Positions 31,305-38,929 of a stretch of DNA of 64,000 nucleotides are shown one piece after another. Made by a program: the position numbers and the translations under genes. The first letter of the stretch is position 1. Each line of letters starts with the position of its first letter. This DNA is from Chloroflexota bacterium (GTDB lineage Bacteria > Chloroflexota > Anaerolineae > JAAYZQ01), in contig JAGVRI010000010.1 of assembly GCA_018606645.1 (NCBI GenBank), forward strand, positions 62,001 through 126,000, given 5' to 3'. Below the pieces are notes generated by a model. The model was not told the origin of the DNA and did not search any database. It worked only from the letters and a program-made list of their open reading frames with translations.

Positions 31305-32135
31305 TCAGGCGCGAGCCTGACGGCTGAGCGCCAGCCCCAACACAATCGTCGAAAACAGGATCACCAGGCTGGAAATGGCGTTCACTTCCGGGGAGATGCC
31401 AAAGCGCACCCCGGTGTAGATCTTGATGGGGAGCGTCACCGCCCGTTCCCCGATGACGAAAAAGGTAACGACAAACTCGTCCACCGAGATGGTAAAGGCA
31501 AAAAGCGCTGCAGCCAGGATGCCCGGCCACAGCAGGGGGAGGGTCACCTTGCGCAACACCGTCCACTCGCTGGCCCCCAGGTTTCGCGCCGCCTCCTCCA
31601 GGCTCAGGTCAAAGCCTTGCATGCGCGAGGCGATCACCAACGTCGTATAAGGAATGGCCAGGACGACATGGGCCAGCAGGACGGTGCCCAACCCGCGCGG
31701 GATGCCCAACGAATAATAAAAAGAGAGCAAGGAGATGCCAATGATCACCCCCGGGGTGAGCATCGGAGCCATGACCAGCGACGTAAGAAACCCCTTCCCC
31801 GGGAACCGGAAGCGGTTCATGGCATAGGCAAACATGAGACCCAGCACCGTGGCCACGACCATCGTCGTCACGGCGACGACCAAGGAGTTCCGCGCCCCCA
31901 ACCACATCAACCGGTCAGAGAACAGCGCCTGATACCAGCGCAGGCTGATCCCTTCCAGCGGGAAGAAGCTCAGCCGGCTGGCGTTGAACGACATGAGGAT
32001 GACCACCAGACTGGGCAAGAATAGAAAGAGGTAGGCCAATACCAGATAGACTATGACCAGCCATGGTCGCCTCTTCCTGGCGCCCGTTCCGAGCCTTTCT
32101 TCCCGCACCAGACGGTCGGTCTGCCTGTGCACCAT
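31305..32135 (-). CDS. Spermidine/putrescine-type ABC permease, PotC-like
   Basis: Permease of 276 aa with six hydrophobic segments and the EAA loop LEEAARNLGASEWTVLRKVT. The LSFFPLEGISLRWYQALFSD loop after the first helix and the late ISVDEFVVTFFVIGERAVTL are characteristic of PotC. Its ATG lies two bases after the PotB stop, so the two are translationally coupled and form the channel. Confidence 0.93.
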   Translation of the reverse strand: MVHRQTDRLVREERLGTGARKRRPWLVIVYLVLAYLFLFLPSLVVILMSFNASRLSFFPLEGISLRWYQALFSDRLMWLGARNSLVVAVTTMVVATVLGLMFAYAMNRFRFPGKGFLTSLVMAPMLTPGVIIGISLLSFYYSLGIPRGLGTVLLAHVVLAIPYTTLVIASRMQGFDLSLEEAARNLGASEWTVLRKVTLPLLWPGILAAALFAFTISVDEFVVTFFVIGERAVTLPIKIYTGVRFGISPEVNAISSLVILFSTIVLGLALSRQARA

Positions 32136-32137
32136 CG

Positions 32138-33037
32138 CTATAATCCGAACACGTCTTCGATCCGGAAAAACCGGAAATAAAGAACCATTCCGCCCAGGAC
32201 GATGATCAACAAGATCATGGCCATGGCCGAACCGAACGGCCAGTCCAGGATGGTGAACTGGTTATTGATGGCGTTGGCATACATGATCCCCCGCGTGCCG
32301 CCCAGGATCATGGGGGTCAGGTAGGTGCCGATGGCCGGGATAAAGACGACCAGACAGCCGGCCAGAACCCCAGGCATGCTCAAGGGCAGCACGATCCGGC
32401 GAAAAAGCTGTACTGCGCTCGCCCCCAGGTTCGCCCCGGCCTCCAGCAGATAGGGATCGATCTTTTCCAGCGAGGTATAGATGGGCAGCACCATCCATGG
32501 CAGATAGACGCACAGCAGCGCGATGACGACCGCCGTGGTATTAAAGATCAACGACAGCGGCTCCTGGATCAGCCCCAGGCGCAGAAGTGCATAGTTCACC
32601 AGGCCGTTCTGGCCCAGGATGATGATCCAGGCATAGGTCCGGATCAACAGGTTCGTCCAGGAAGGCAGCAGGAGAAGCGCCAGGAGCACCTCGCGCCACC
32701 GGCGGGCCACGATGCGGGCCAGCGCATAGGCGATGGGATAACCCAATAGCAACGATAGCACCGTCACCCCGGCCGCCATGGCCAGCGACTTGCCCAGCAG
32801 GGCGGGGTAGACCGGCGTGGTGACGAATCTGAGATACTGCTTCAGGGTTCCGGTGAGGTGAATCTGATACGACGGGTCAACCTCGCCAAAACTGTAGGTC
32901 CCCATGATCCCCAGGGGAAGGATGAAAAAGATCAGGATATAGAGTCCCGGGGGCAGCAGAAACAGGGCGAGAAAAGCCCGGCGCCGTCGCCGGGCGGGTT
33001 CCGGACCCGGCCAGCTTCCCATCGTCTGTTCGCTCAT
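32138..33037 (-). CDS. Spermidine/putrescine-type ABC permease, PotB-like
   Basis: Permease of 299 aa. A basic N-terminus (EPARRRRRAFLALFLL) leads into six hydrophobic segments; the coupling loop is LLEAGANLGASAVQLFRRIV, and LLPSWTNLLIRTYAWIIILG with YLTPMILGGTRGIMYANAIN are PotB hallmarks. The ATG has GAGG five bases before it. It is the first transporter gene after the GntR regulator on the same strand, separated by a 246-base repeat-bearing gap. Confidence 0.93.
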   Translation of the reverse strand: MSEQTMGSWPGPEPARRRRRAFLALFLLPPGLYILIFFILPLGIMGTYSFGEVDPSYQIHLTGTLKQYLRFVTTPVYPALLGKSLAMAAGVTVLSLLLGYPIAYALARIVARRWREVLLALLLLPSWTNLLIRTYAWIIILGQNGLVNYALLRLGLIQEPLSLIFNTTAVVIALLCVYLPWMVLPIYTSLEKIDPYLLEAGANLGASAVQLFRRIVLPLSMPGVLAGCLVVFIPAIGTYLTPMILGGTRGIMYANAINNQFTILDWPFGSAMAMILLIIVLGGMVLYFRFFRIEDVFGL

Positions 33038-33071
33038 CCTCGGTCCAACCGTTTCCTGCCCGGCACTCCTC

Positions 33072-33243
33072 CGAAAACAGACCGCGATTGAAATCGTCCC
33101 TCAAGAGCCTTCGGCTGGCCGTCGGCCTGCGCCGACGGAGGGCGTCTACGCCGGGGGAGGCCCAGCCGCAGGCCCCCCAGGCACGGCTTCAGCCGCCAGC
33201 CCCGATATTTTCATTCCTCGTGGCACCCAGCCGGGCATGGCAC
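33072..33243 (-). repeat. Dispersed intergenic repeat, family 2 (copy 3)
   Basis: On the minus strand it shares GTGCCACGAGGAATGAAAAT, GGCTGAAGCC and GCGGTCTGTTTTC with copies at 11066 and 14490. The middle is private and folds into several GC-rich hairpins (CCGTCGGCGCAGGCCGACGG, GGGGCCTGCGGCTGGGCCTC). Like the others it lies between two same-strand genes, here GntR and PotB, and ends close to the Shine-Dalgarno region of the next gene. Confidence 0.65.
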
Positions 33244-33283
33244 CTCCCTGGTTTCCACGGCTCCTCCGGTCAGAGGATAGCAC

Positions 33284-34045
33284 TTATCCTGCGCCATCTT
33301 CCCCAGGCTCTTGATTGCGTGGGTGGATGGCCTGGCGGATGTCATTTCGGAACGAGTCAAAGTGATAGGAGACGGTCTGGCGGACCGCCTGGCTGTCACG
33401 GCGGTTCAGCGCCTGATAGATGGCCTGATGCTCCGCGATCAGGGCCGGGCGCATGCCAGGCACGAGGGTAAAGACACTGGTCCGGATCTCGTCCAGGGCG
33501 GCATAGAGGGATGCGTTCAAGATGGCAATAAACTGGTTGCGACTGGCGCGGCAAATCTGATCATGGAACTCGCGGTCGCAGGCCACCAGGTTTTGAATGT
33601 CCCCTCTCCCGGCATAGAATTCCATCTCGGAAACCAGCCGGGCCAGGTTGTCCAGCTCTTCATCGGTGATCCGCTCCGCAGCCAGGATTGCCGCGCGGGT
33701 CTCCAGGGCCTCCCGCGCCTCGAGAAGGTCCAGCACGGCGTGTTCGTGCTCCAGGAGCCAGGTCATCCATAACGAGATCACCTTGGATTCGCCCAGGTCG
33801 GCGCTGACAAAGGCCCCCGAACCCGGCTTGACCTCCAGCAGCCCCATCCCCTGCAGCGTGCGCAACGCCTCGCGCACCGAGCTGCGGCTTACTCCCAACT
33901 GCTCCACCAGATCCCGTTCCGGAGGCAATTGATCGCCCGGCTTGAGCTGACCCGAGAAGATCATATCCCGGATCTGTTGCACGGCCACATCCGAGAGCCG
34001 GGTGCGCTCGACCGGTTTGAACCGAATCCCCTCCTGGCGGATCAT
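33284..34045 (-). CDS. GntR-family regulator, FadR/FCD subfamily
   Basis: Ligand-responsive repressor (253 aa). The winged helix is at about 12-80 (VAVQQIRDMIFSGQLKPGDQ, LGVSRSSVREALRTLQGMGL, VKPGSGAFVS). The FCD effector domain follows, with putative metal-binding residues in ACDREFHDQICRASRN and LIAEHQAIYQALNRRDS and the ending VSYHFDSFRNDIRQ. The promoter TTGACA-17-TATATT lies in front of it, with TGGTCAGACCA exactly at the predicted +1, so it should repress itself. The Pot-like operon follows on the same strand and may be read from the same promoter; similar sites precede the activase and MttB genes. Confidence 0.93.
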   Translation of the reverse strand: MIRQEGIRFKPVERTRLSDVAVQQIRDMIFSGQLKPGDQLPPERDLVEQLGVSRSSVREALRTLQGMGLLEVKPGSGAFVSADLGESKVISLWMTWLLEHEHAVLDLLEAREALETRAAILAAERITDEELDNLARLVSEMEFYAGRGDIQNLVACDREFHDQICRASRNQFIAILNASLYAALDEIRTSVFTLVPGMRPALIAEHQAIYQALNRRDSQAVRQTVSYHFDSFRNDIRQAIHPRNQEPGEDGAG

Positions 34046-34070
34046 GGCTCACCTCAGAATGCTGGTCTAC

Positions 34071-34081
34071 TGGTCAGACCA
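34071..34081. promoter_or_regulatory. GntR/FadR-type operator at the gntR start site
   Basis: TGGTCAGACCA is an exact 11-bp palindrome (TGGTC-N-GACCA), the classic TGGTNNNACCA-type site of FadR/PdhR/LldR regulators. It covers the predicted +1 of the GntR gene, and a further TGGTCTAC half-site overlaps its left side. Confidence 0.7.
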
Positions 34082-34086
34082 AACCC

Positions 34087-34115
34087 AATATACCATAGCC
34101 TGCCCCCTTTGTCAA
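34087..34115 (-). promoter_or_regulatory. Sigma-70 promoter of the gntR gene
   Basis: On the minus strand TTGACA (34115-34110) and TATATT (34092-34087) are spaced by 17 bases. The palindromic operator follows immediately downstream, at the predicted transcription start. Confidence 0.8.
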
Positions 34116-34132
34116 ATTTGTGATTTTTCCCC

Positions 34133-34161
34133 TTGTCGGTCTGAGCGTCCTGTGCTATACT
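34133..34161 (+). promoter_or_regulatory. Sigma-70 promoter of the activase gene
   Basis: TTGTCG (34133-34138) and TATACT (34156-34161) are 17 bases apart, and the -10 box carries the TGn extension (TGCTATACT). It drives the activase gene, divergent from gntR. Confidence 0.75.
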
Positions 34162-34176
34162 GGTCGGGAAAACCAG
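34160..34176. promoter_or_regulatory. Operator at +1 of the activase promoter
   Basis: CTGGT-CGGGAAA-ACCAG is an inverted repeat with exact 5-bp arms placed over the predicted +1. The arm spacing differs from the 11-bp site at gntR, so binding by the same regulator is likely from position but not certain. Confidence 0.5.
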
Positions 34177-34198
34177 AGGAAGGTGATCGTAAAAGAAC

Positions 34199-35137
34199 AT
34201 GACTCTCACCGGAATCACGTTCAACGTGCAGCGCTTCAGCACCGAAGACGGACCCGGCATTCGGACCACCGTCTTTTTCAAGGGGTGCCTTTTGCAATGC
34301 CGGTGGTGTCACAATCCAGAAGGGTTGTCGTCTCGTCCGGAATTGGTGTGGTACGATGTGCGCTGCATTGGGGCGCGCGATTGCCTGCGCGTTTGCCCGG
34401 AGGACGCGCTGGAACTCACCCCGCAGGGGATGCGCATCAACCGGCAGCGGTGCACCGCCTGCGGCGCCTGTGTGCAGGCCTGTCCCGCCGCAGCGCTGGA
34501 GATCATCGGTCGGGAGTGGACGCCGGAGGCGCTTCTGGCTGAGGTGCAAAAGGATGCGGTCTTTTTCGAGACCTCTGGCGGCGGCGTGACCCTGTCGGGC
34601 GGCGAGCCGATGATCCAGTTCGAGTTCCTGGCCGCCTTTGGTCGCCTCAGCCAGCAGGCCGGGTTGCACGTGGCCCTCGATACCTGCGGAGCGGTCCCCT
34701 GGGAATGGTACGAACAGGTCCTGCCCTGGGTGAACCTGGTGCTCTATGACCTGAAGATCTGGGACCGGGAGCGCCACCGCGCCGCCACCGGTGTGGACAA
34801 CGCCCGCATTCTGGACAATGCCCGTCGCATCGCCGGCCTGGGCAAGCCGATCTGGATCCGCACGCCGGTCATCCCCGGCTACACCGCCGACGCCGACAAC
34901 CTCGCCGCGCTGGCCAACTTTATCGCCGCCGAGTTGCCGACCGTCCAGCGCTGGGACCTGCTGGCCTACACCAACCTGGGCCAGCCCAAGTACCACCGCC
35001 TGGACCGGCCGTACGCTCTGGAAGGAGTGCCACTGTTGACCCGCGCCGAGATGGAGGCTCTGCACGCGGTGGCCGTGGCGCGGGTGCCGGTGGCGGTGTG
35101 GTCGGGGGCGACGCGGGTTAGAGAGGGGACATCCTGA
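34199..35137 (+). CDS. Glycyl-radical-enzyme activating protein (PflA-like radical SAM)
   Basis: Radical SAM activase (312 aa) that installs the glycyl radical on a partner enzyme. The SAM cluster is CLLQCRWCHNPEG (CX3CX2C), after the typical FSTEDGPGIRTTVFFKG. An inserted ferredoxin-like region (about 50-100) has CIGARDCLRVCPEDAL and CTACGACVQACPAAAL, as in HpdA/CutD-type activases and not short PflA. Then VTLSGGEPMIQFEFLAAFGR and VLYDLKIWDRERHRAATGVD follow. No glycyl-radical enzyme is encoded in the window, so the partner is elsewhere. It is divergent from gntR with an operator at its promoter. Nearby MttB and amine transport suggest a choline- or hydroxyproline-type target, as inference. 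Confidence 0.92.
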   Translation: MTLTGITFNVQRFSTEDGPGIRTTVFFKGCLLQCRWCHNPEGLSSRPELVWYDVRCIGARDCLRVCPEDALELTPQGMRINRQRCTACGACVQACPAAALEIIGREWTPEALLAEVQKDAVFFETSGGGVTLSGGEPMIQFEFLAAFGRLSQQAGLHVALDTCGAVPWEWYEQVLPWVNLVLYDLKIWDRERHRAATGVDNARILDNARRIAGLGKPIWIRTPVIPGYTADADNLAALANFIAAELPTVQRWDLLAYTNLGQPKYHRLDRPYALEGVPLLTRAEMEALHAVAVARVPVAVWSGATRVREGTS

Positions 35138-35176
35138 GTTCTCGCCGGCAGCCGGACGACCCGTCGGCGCGGCGGG

Positions 35177-36844
35177 TTATCCCTTCACCTGGCGCGGTGG
35201 GTCGGCTGTCGGCTCCCCGTGCACCACCTTGTCGGGCAAGGCTGCCTGGACGGCCTGAGCAAGCTGTTCGACGGTGAACGGTTTCACCACCCAGCCTCTG
35301 ACTCCCTCTTCGGCTCGCGGGTCGAGCCCTGCGTTCCGTGGAAAATGGGATAGGAGGACTGTTTCCAGGCCGGGGATCCGTTGCCGTAAAGTCCTGTACA
35401 ACGGCGTGCCATCTGCAGTGAGGAGCATGGCATCGATCACGGCCAGGGCGATCTCTTCGCCATGCTGAGCCCCAAGGGTAAGGGCCTCGCGGCTGTTCCG
35501 CGCCGTGAGAACCCGGTAGCCCAATTCCTCAAGTAACATGCGGGTCGTGTCCAGGAGGAATTCGTCGCCGTCGACGAGCAAGAGGGTCTCGCCGTGGCCG
35601 CACGGCCACCCTGCCTCCTTCTCTTCCTCTTTCCTTTCCTCCTGCGCCGCCGGCAGATAAAGCGTTACGGTGGTTCCCTCTCCCACCTGGCTCGTCACCA
35701 CGATATGGCCGTGGTGTTGTCGGACAATGCCATACGCCTGAGTCAGGCCGAGGCCGGTGGTCTCGGTCATCCCCTTGGTGCTGAAAAACGGCTCAAAGAC
35801 GCGCGGCAGCACCTCGGGCGGGATGCCCACTCCCGTGTCCGAGATGGAGAGCACCCACCACAGCCTTGGGGGCATGTCGGGCAAAGGGGGGGTCTGGCCG
35901 GGCCGAAGGCGCAAGGGCGATAACCGGAAGGTCAGTATTCCACCCTCCGGCATCGCGTCGCGGGCATTGTCGATCAGGTTAGATACCACCCGGCGGATCT
36001 GAGCGGCATCAGCGCGAATGGGATAGGCCCCGGGTTCGATGTCTCGTCGGATCCGGATCAGAGGCGGCAGAGTTCGTTCCAGATCGCGAATGATTTCGCG
36101 CAGCAGGAGACCGAGGTCAAAACGTTCCAGGCGATAGAGGGACTTGCCGCTGAAATCCAGCAGTTGCTGGACCAGGTGCGCGGCCCGCTGGCCCAGGTCC
36201 TTGATGCGCGTCAGCCGGTCGTGCGCCGGGTCGGGCAGGGAGGGGGAGTGCAGCAGCAGATCGGTGGCCAGCAACATGCCGGCCAGGATGTTGTTCAGGT
36301 GATGGGCCAGGCCGGCCGTCAACTGGCCGACGGCAGCCAACCGTTCCTGCTGCACGATCCGCGCCTGCGCCGCCTGGAGTTCGGCCAGCGATTCCTCCAG
36401 GCGACGGTTGATTTCCATCAACATCTGTTCGCGCGCCACACGCTCGGTCACGTCAATGATAAAGGTCAACGTGCCGACCACCTGATCATCCTGGGTGAGG
36501 GGGATGATCTGGGCGGTCTGAGCCATCTGTTCCGGGCCGGGCTGGTAGGTCGAGGGCATGGGCAGCAGGTGATGGTGGAAATACTGGGACAACACCTGGA
36601 CCCGGCCAGCCAGCGCGTCGCGATAGTATCGCTCCAGGCCGCGCTCGACGATCTCCGGATATGCCTCCAGCAGGTTGCGCCCCACCATTTCGGCAGCCGA
36701 TCGTCCGCTCCGGGTCTCCAGCCAGCGGTTCCAGGCGACGATGGTGAGATCGAAATCGGTGATCAACAGACCCAGCGGAGCCTCGCGGAGCAACCAATCG
36801 GCAGCCATCTGCTCCCAGGCCACCGCCGCCAACGCCTGCTTCAT
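35177..36844 (-). CDS. PAS hybrid histidine kinase with C-terminal receiver
   Basis: Soluble sensor kinase of 555 aa. The PAS-like domain (about 18-130: LITDFDLTIVAWNRWLETRS, YFHHHLLPMPS, VVGTLTFIIDVTERV) belongs to a subtype shared with two other proteins of this cluster. A short coil leads to an NtrB-like HisKA with His in LTAGLAHHLNNILAGMLLAT, and an ATPase with NLIDNARDAMPEGG, ISDTGVGIPPEVLPRVFEPF and TTGLGLTQAYGIVRQHHGHI. The C-terminal receiver (about 425-540) has LLLVDGDEFLLDTTRMLLEE, the acceptor Asp in LAVIDAMLL and Lys in GWVVKPFTVEQL. It is last in the chemosensory cluster, overlapping the cheC stop by four bases. Confidence 0.93.
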   Translation of the reverse strand: MKQALAAVAWEQMAADWLLREAPLGLLITDFDLTIVAWNRWLETRSGRSAAEMVGRNLLEAYPEIVERGLERYYRDALAGRVQVLSQYFHHHLLPMPSTYQPGPEQMAQTAQIIPLTQDDQVVGTLTFIIDVTERVAREQMLMEINRRLEESLAELQAAQARIVQQERLAAVGQLTAGLAHHLNNILAGMLLATDLLLHSPSLPDPAHDRLTRIKDLGQRAAHLVQQLLDFSGKSLYRLERFDLGLLLREIIRDLERTLPPLIRIRRDIEPGAYPIRADAAQIRRVVSNLIDNARDAMPEGGILTFRLSPLRLRPGQTPPLPDMPPRLWWVLSISDTGVGIPPEVLPRVFEPFFSTKGMTETTGLGLTQAYGIVRQHHGHIVVTSQVGEGTTVTLYLPAAQEERKEEEKEAGWPCGHGETLLLVDGDEFLLDTTRMLLEELGYRVLTARNSREALTLGAQHGEEIALAVIDAMLLTADGTPLYRTLRQRIPGLETVLLSHFPRNAGLDPRAEEGVRGWVVKPFTVEQLAQAVQAALPDKVVHGEPTADPPRQVKG

Positions 36845-37464
36845 CCTTGGCCGTACCCCACTTCCCAGGTCTCCACCGCCTGGATCAGGTGTTCCATCGA
36901 GTTGACGCCCAGAGCCACCACCAGATAGCCGCCCACATCGCTGTCGCGCAGGTGGAACCGGGTATAGACCACCAGCGCATAGCGCAATTCATCGCGGCCG
37001 ATCACCAGGGTGCGTAACAACGAATCCAGACTGTCCAGCCGCAGGCGCGGCACCGAGAAGGTAATGCGCAGGTCCAGCAGGTTGCCCATCATCCCCAGAC
37101 AGGCGTTGAGCAGGATGTTCCCGATCTCGGTCAGCACCTCCCGCGCTGACGCATCGAGGAGGGTGCTCGGCGCCGGACCTTCAATGAACAGATGGGCCAG
37201 TTCGACCGCGCCGGCATAGTTCAAGACCAGGAAGGCATCGCCGGCCATGGGGCCGTCGAAAATCTGATGCACGGTAGCTACTTCTTCGTGGATGAAACGG
37301 CTCAGCACCCCATACAGCTCATCAACGGTGCAGACCGAAACCTCTGGAGGGTAGAGCACCACCCGCTGCCCGGTGAGGTCCGACAGAGCGGCGGAGGTGC
37401 GGCCAAAGGCGATGTTAATGAATTCGGCCAGCGCATCGCGTTGGCGTTCGCTGAGCTGGATCAT
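36841..37464 (-). CDS. CheC-family CheY-P phosphatase
   Basis: Chemotaxis phosphatase (207 aa, CheC size). Both CheC active-site helices are present with the E-x2-N pair: RDALAEFINIAFGRTSAALS near the N-terminus and AREVLTEIGNILLNACLGMM in the middle. Two intact sites indicate a working phosphatase of phosphorylated CheY. No CheD gene is present, which usually stimulates CheC. Its gene overlaps the kinase downstream and the cheY upstream by four bases each (ATGA type), implying tight coupling with the CheY just before it. Confidence 0.92.
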   Translation of the reverse strand: MIQLSERQRDALAEFINIAFGRTSAALSDLTGQRVVLYPPEVSVCTVDELYGVLSRFIHEEVATVHQIFDGPMAGDAFLVLNYAGAVELAHLFIEGPAPSTLLDASAREVLTEIGNILLNACLGMMGNLLDLRITFSVPRLRLDSLDSLLRTLVIGRDELRYALVVYTRFHLRDSDVGGYLVVALGVNSMEHLIQAVETWEVGYGQG

Positions 37465-37829
37465 GGTCCCTCCTTTCCTAGCGCCTGATCAACCGCCTGC
37501 AGTACCTCCGATTCGTCAAACGGCTTGGCGATATAGCCCATCGCCCCGCCGGCCATGGCCAGCGCCCGCGAGGAACTCTGAATGTCGGCCGTCGCCACAA
37601 CAACGCGCGCCTGCCGGTCCATCTCTCGCAGGCGATCCAGTACCTCCAGGCCGTTCATGTCGGCCATGATCAGATCGAGCAACACCAGGTCTGGCCGTTC
37701 CAGAAAGTACCGTTCGAGGGCGACCAGACCGCTCTCGGCCTCGACCACCTCGTGGCCGGCTGAGGAGAGGATGCGGCGCAGGATGCGTCGGGACAGGCCA
37801 GAATCGTCCACGATCAGGATCTTGGCCAT
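37461..37829 (-). CDS. CheY-like single-domain response regulator (first of two)
   Basis: Receiver-only protein of 122 aa. It has AKILIVDDSGLSRRILRRIL with the acidic pair, the phospho-acceptor Asp in DLVLLDLIMADMNGLEVLDR, Thr in VVVATADIQSSSRALAMAGG and Lys in GYIAKPFDESEVL. The ATG at 37829 overlaps the cheB stop (TGATG) and has GGAGG seven bases upstream; the track start (GTG at 37832) is one codon earlier. It is likely phosphorylated by CheA and dephosphorylated by the CheC encoded next. Confidence 0.93.
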   Translation of the reverse strand: MAKILIVDDSGLSRRILRRILSSAGHEVVEAESGLVALERYFLERPDLVLLDLIMADMNGLEVLDRLREMDRQARVVVATADIQSSSRALAMAGGAMGYIAKPFDESEVLQAVDQALGKEGP

Positions 37830-38872
37830 CACACCACCTCCAGGATCGCCTGGGCCATCTGGTAGAGAGGCACGCTCCGATCGCTCAGACCGGCTTCTAC
37901 CACCGCGCGGGGCATGCCGTACACCACACAGGTTTCCTCGGCTTCGGTAAACACCAGGCCGCCTTGAGCCTTGATCCAGGCAGCTCCCTGCACTCCATCG
38001 GAGCCCATGCCGGTCATGACTACGCCCAGGACCCGCGCGCCGTACGTTTGCGCCGCCGACTGAAAGAGCACATCCACCGACGGACGGTGAGGGGTATCGA
38101 ATGGGCGCGCATCGAGGTGAGCGACGACCCGGCCATCGGGCTGGCGCACCAGAGTCAGGTGTCGGCCGGCCGGGGCCAACAACGCCACCCCGGCTTCTAC
38201 TAGGTCGCCCTCCTGAGCTTCGAGGACGCGCAGCGGAGAGACCTCATCCAGTTTGCGGGCATACAGCTCGGTATACCCGACCGGAATGTGCAATACCATT
38301 GCCACCGGCACCGGCAGGTCAGCCGGCAACTGCGGGATCAGGTATCGGAGAGCCTGGGGGCCGCCGGTCGAGATGCCGATCACGACCACATCCACCCGCC
38401 CGACCCGCCGCACCGCCTCCCGGATCGGCTGGGGCGGAGGAAGCTGCGCCTGCACCAGATGGCCGCGAGGACCGACCCGCGCCGCGAGCTTGACCTTCTC
38501 GATCAGTTCCTGAGAGATCTCATAGATCTTGTCCGTGGCCAGCGCTGTCGGCTTTTGGACAAATTCCAGCGCTCCGGCATCCAGCGCCTGCAGGGCCATC
38601 TCGCCGCTTTCGCTGGCGATACTGACCACCACCACCGGAATCGGCCGTCGGGCCATCTGCGCCTCGAGGAACGCGATGCCATCCATCTCGGGCATGATCA
38701 GGTCCAGGGTCACCACGTCGGGATTGAGGGTTTCGACCATCTCCAGAGCTTCGACTCCGTTCCGGGCAGCACCTACCACCTCGATGAAGGGGCTGCGAGA
38801 TAGCATTTGGCGCACTACCTTGCGCACATACGCGGAATCATCAACGACCAGAACGCGGATGAGAGATTCCAT
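37829..38872 (-). CDS. cheB: CheB protein-glutamate methylesterase
   Basis: Receptor methylesterase/deamidase (347 aa) with N-terminal receiver. The receiver has RVLVVDDSAYVRKVVRQMLS and Asp in DVVTLDLIMPEMDGIAFLEA. The catalytic domain shows the Ser-His-Asp triad: Ser in VVIGISTGGPQALRYL, His in VAMVLHIPVGYTELYARKLD, Asp in GVVMTGMGSDGVQGAAWIK. It removes methyl groups placed by CheR on the MCP encoded upstream, giving adaptation. Presence of both CheB and CheR shows the cluster is an adapting chemosensory pathway and not a simple two-component set. Confidence 0.96.
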   Translation of the reverse strand: MESLIRVLVVDDSAYVRKVVRQMLSRSPFIEVVGAARNGVEALEMVETLNPDVVTLDLIMPEMDGIAFLEAQMARRPIPVVVVSIASESGEMALQALDAGALEFVQKPTALATDKIYEISQELIEKVKLAARVGPRGHLVQAQLPPPQPIREAVRRVGRVDVVVIGISTGGPQALRYLIPQLPADLPVPVAMVLHIPVGYTELYARKLDEVSPLRVLEAQEGDLVEAGVALLAPAGRHLTLVRQPDGRVVAHLDARPFDTPHRPSVDVLFQSAAQTYGARVLGVVMTGMGSDGVQGAAWIKAQGGLVFTEAEETCVVYGMPRAVVEAGLSDRSVPLYQMAQAILEVV

Positions 38873-38929
38873 CGACTCAGTTCCTTTCCTTCTCTAAGGA
38901 TTGTGTCGAATCGTGCCAGCGGCAGCAGG

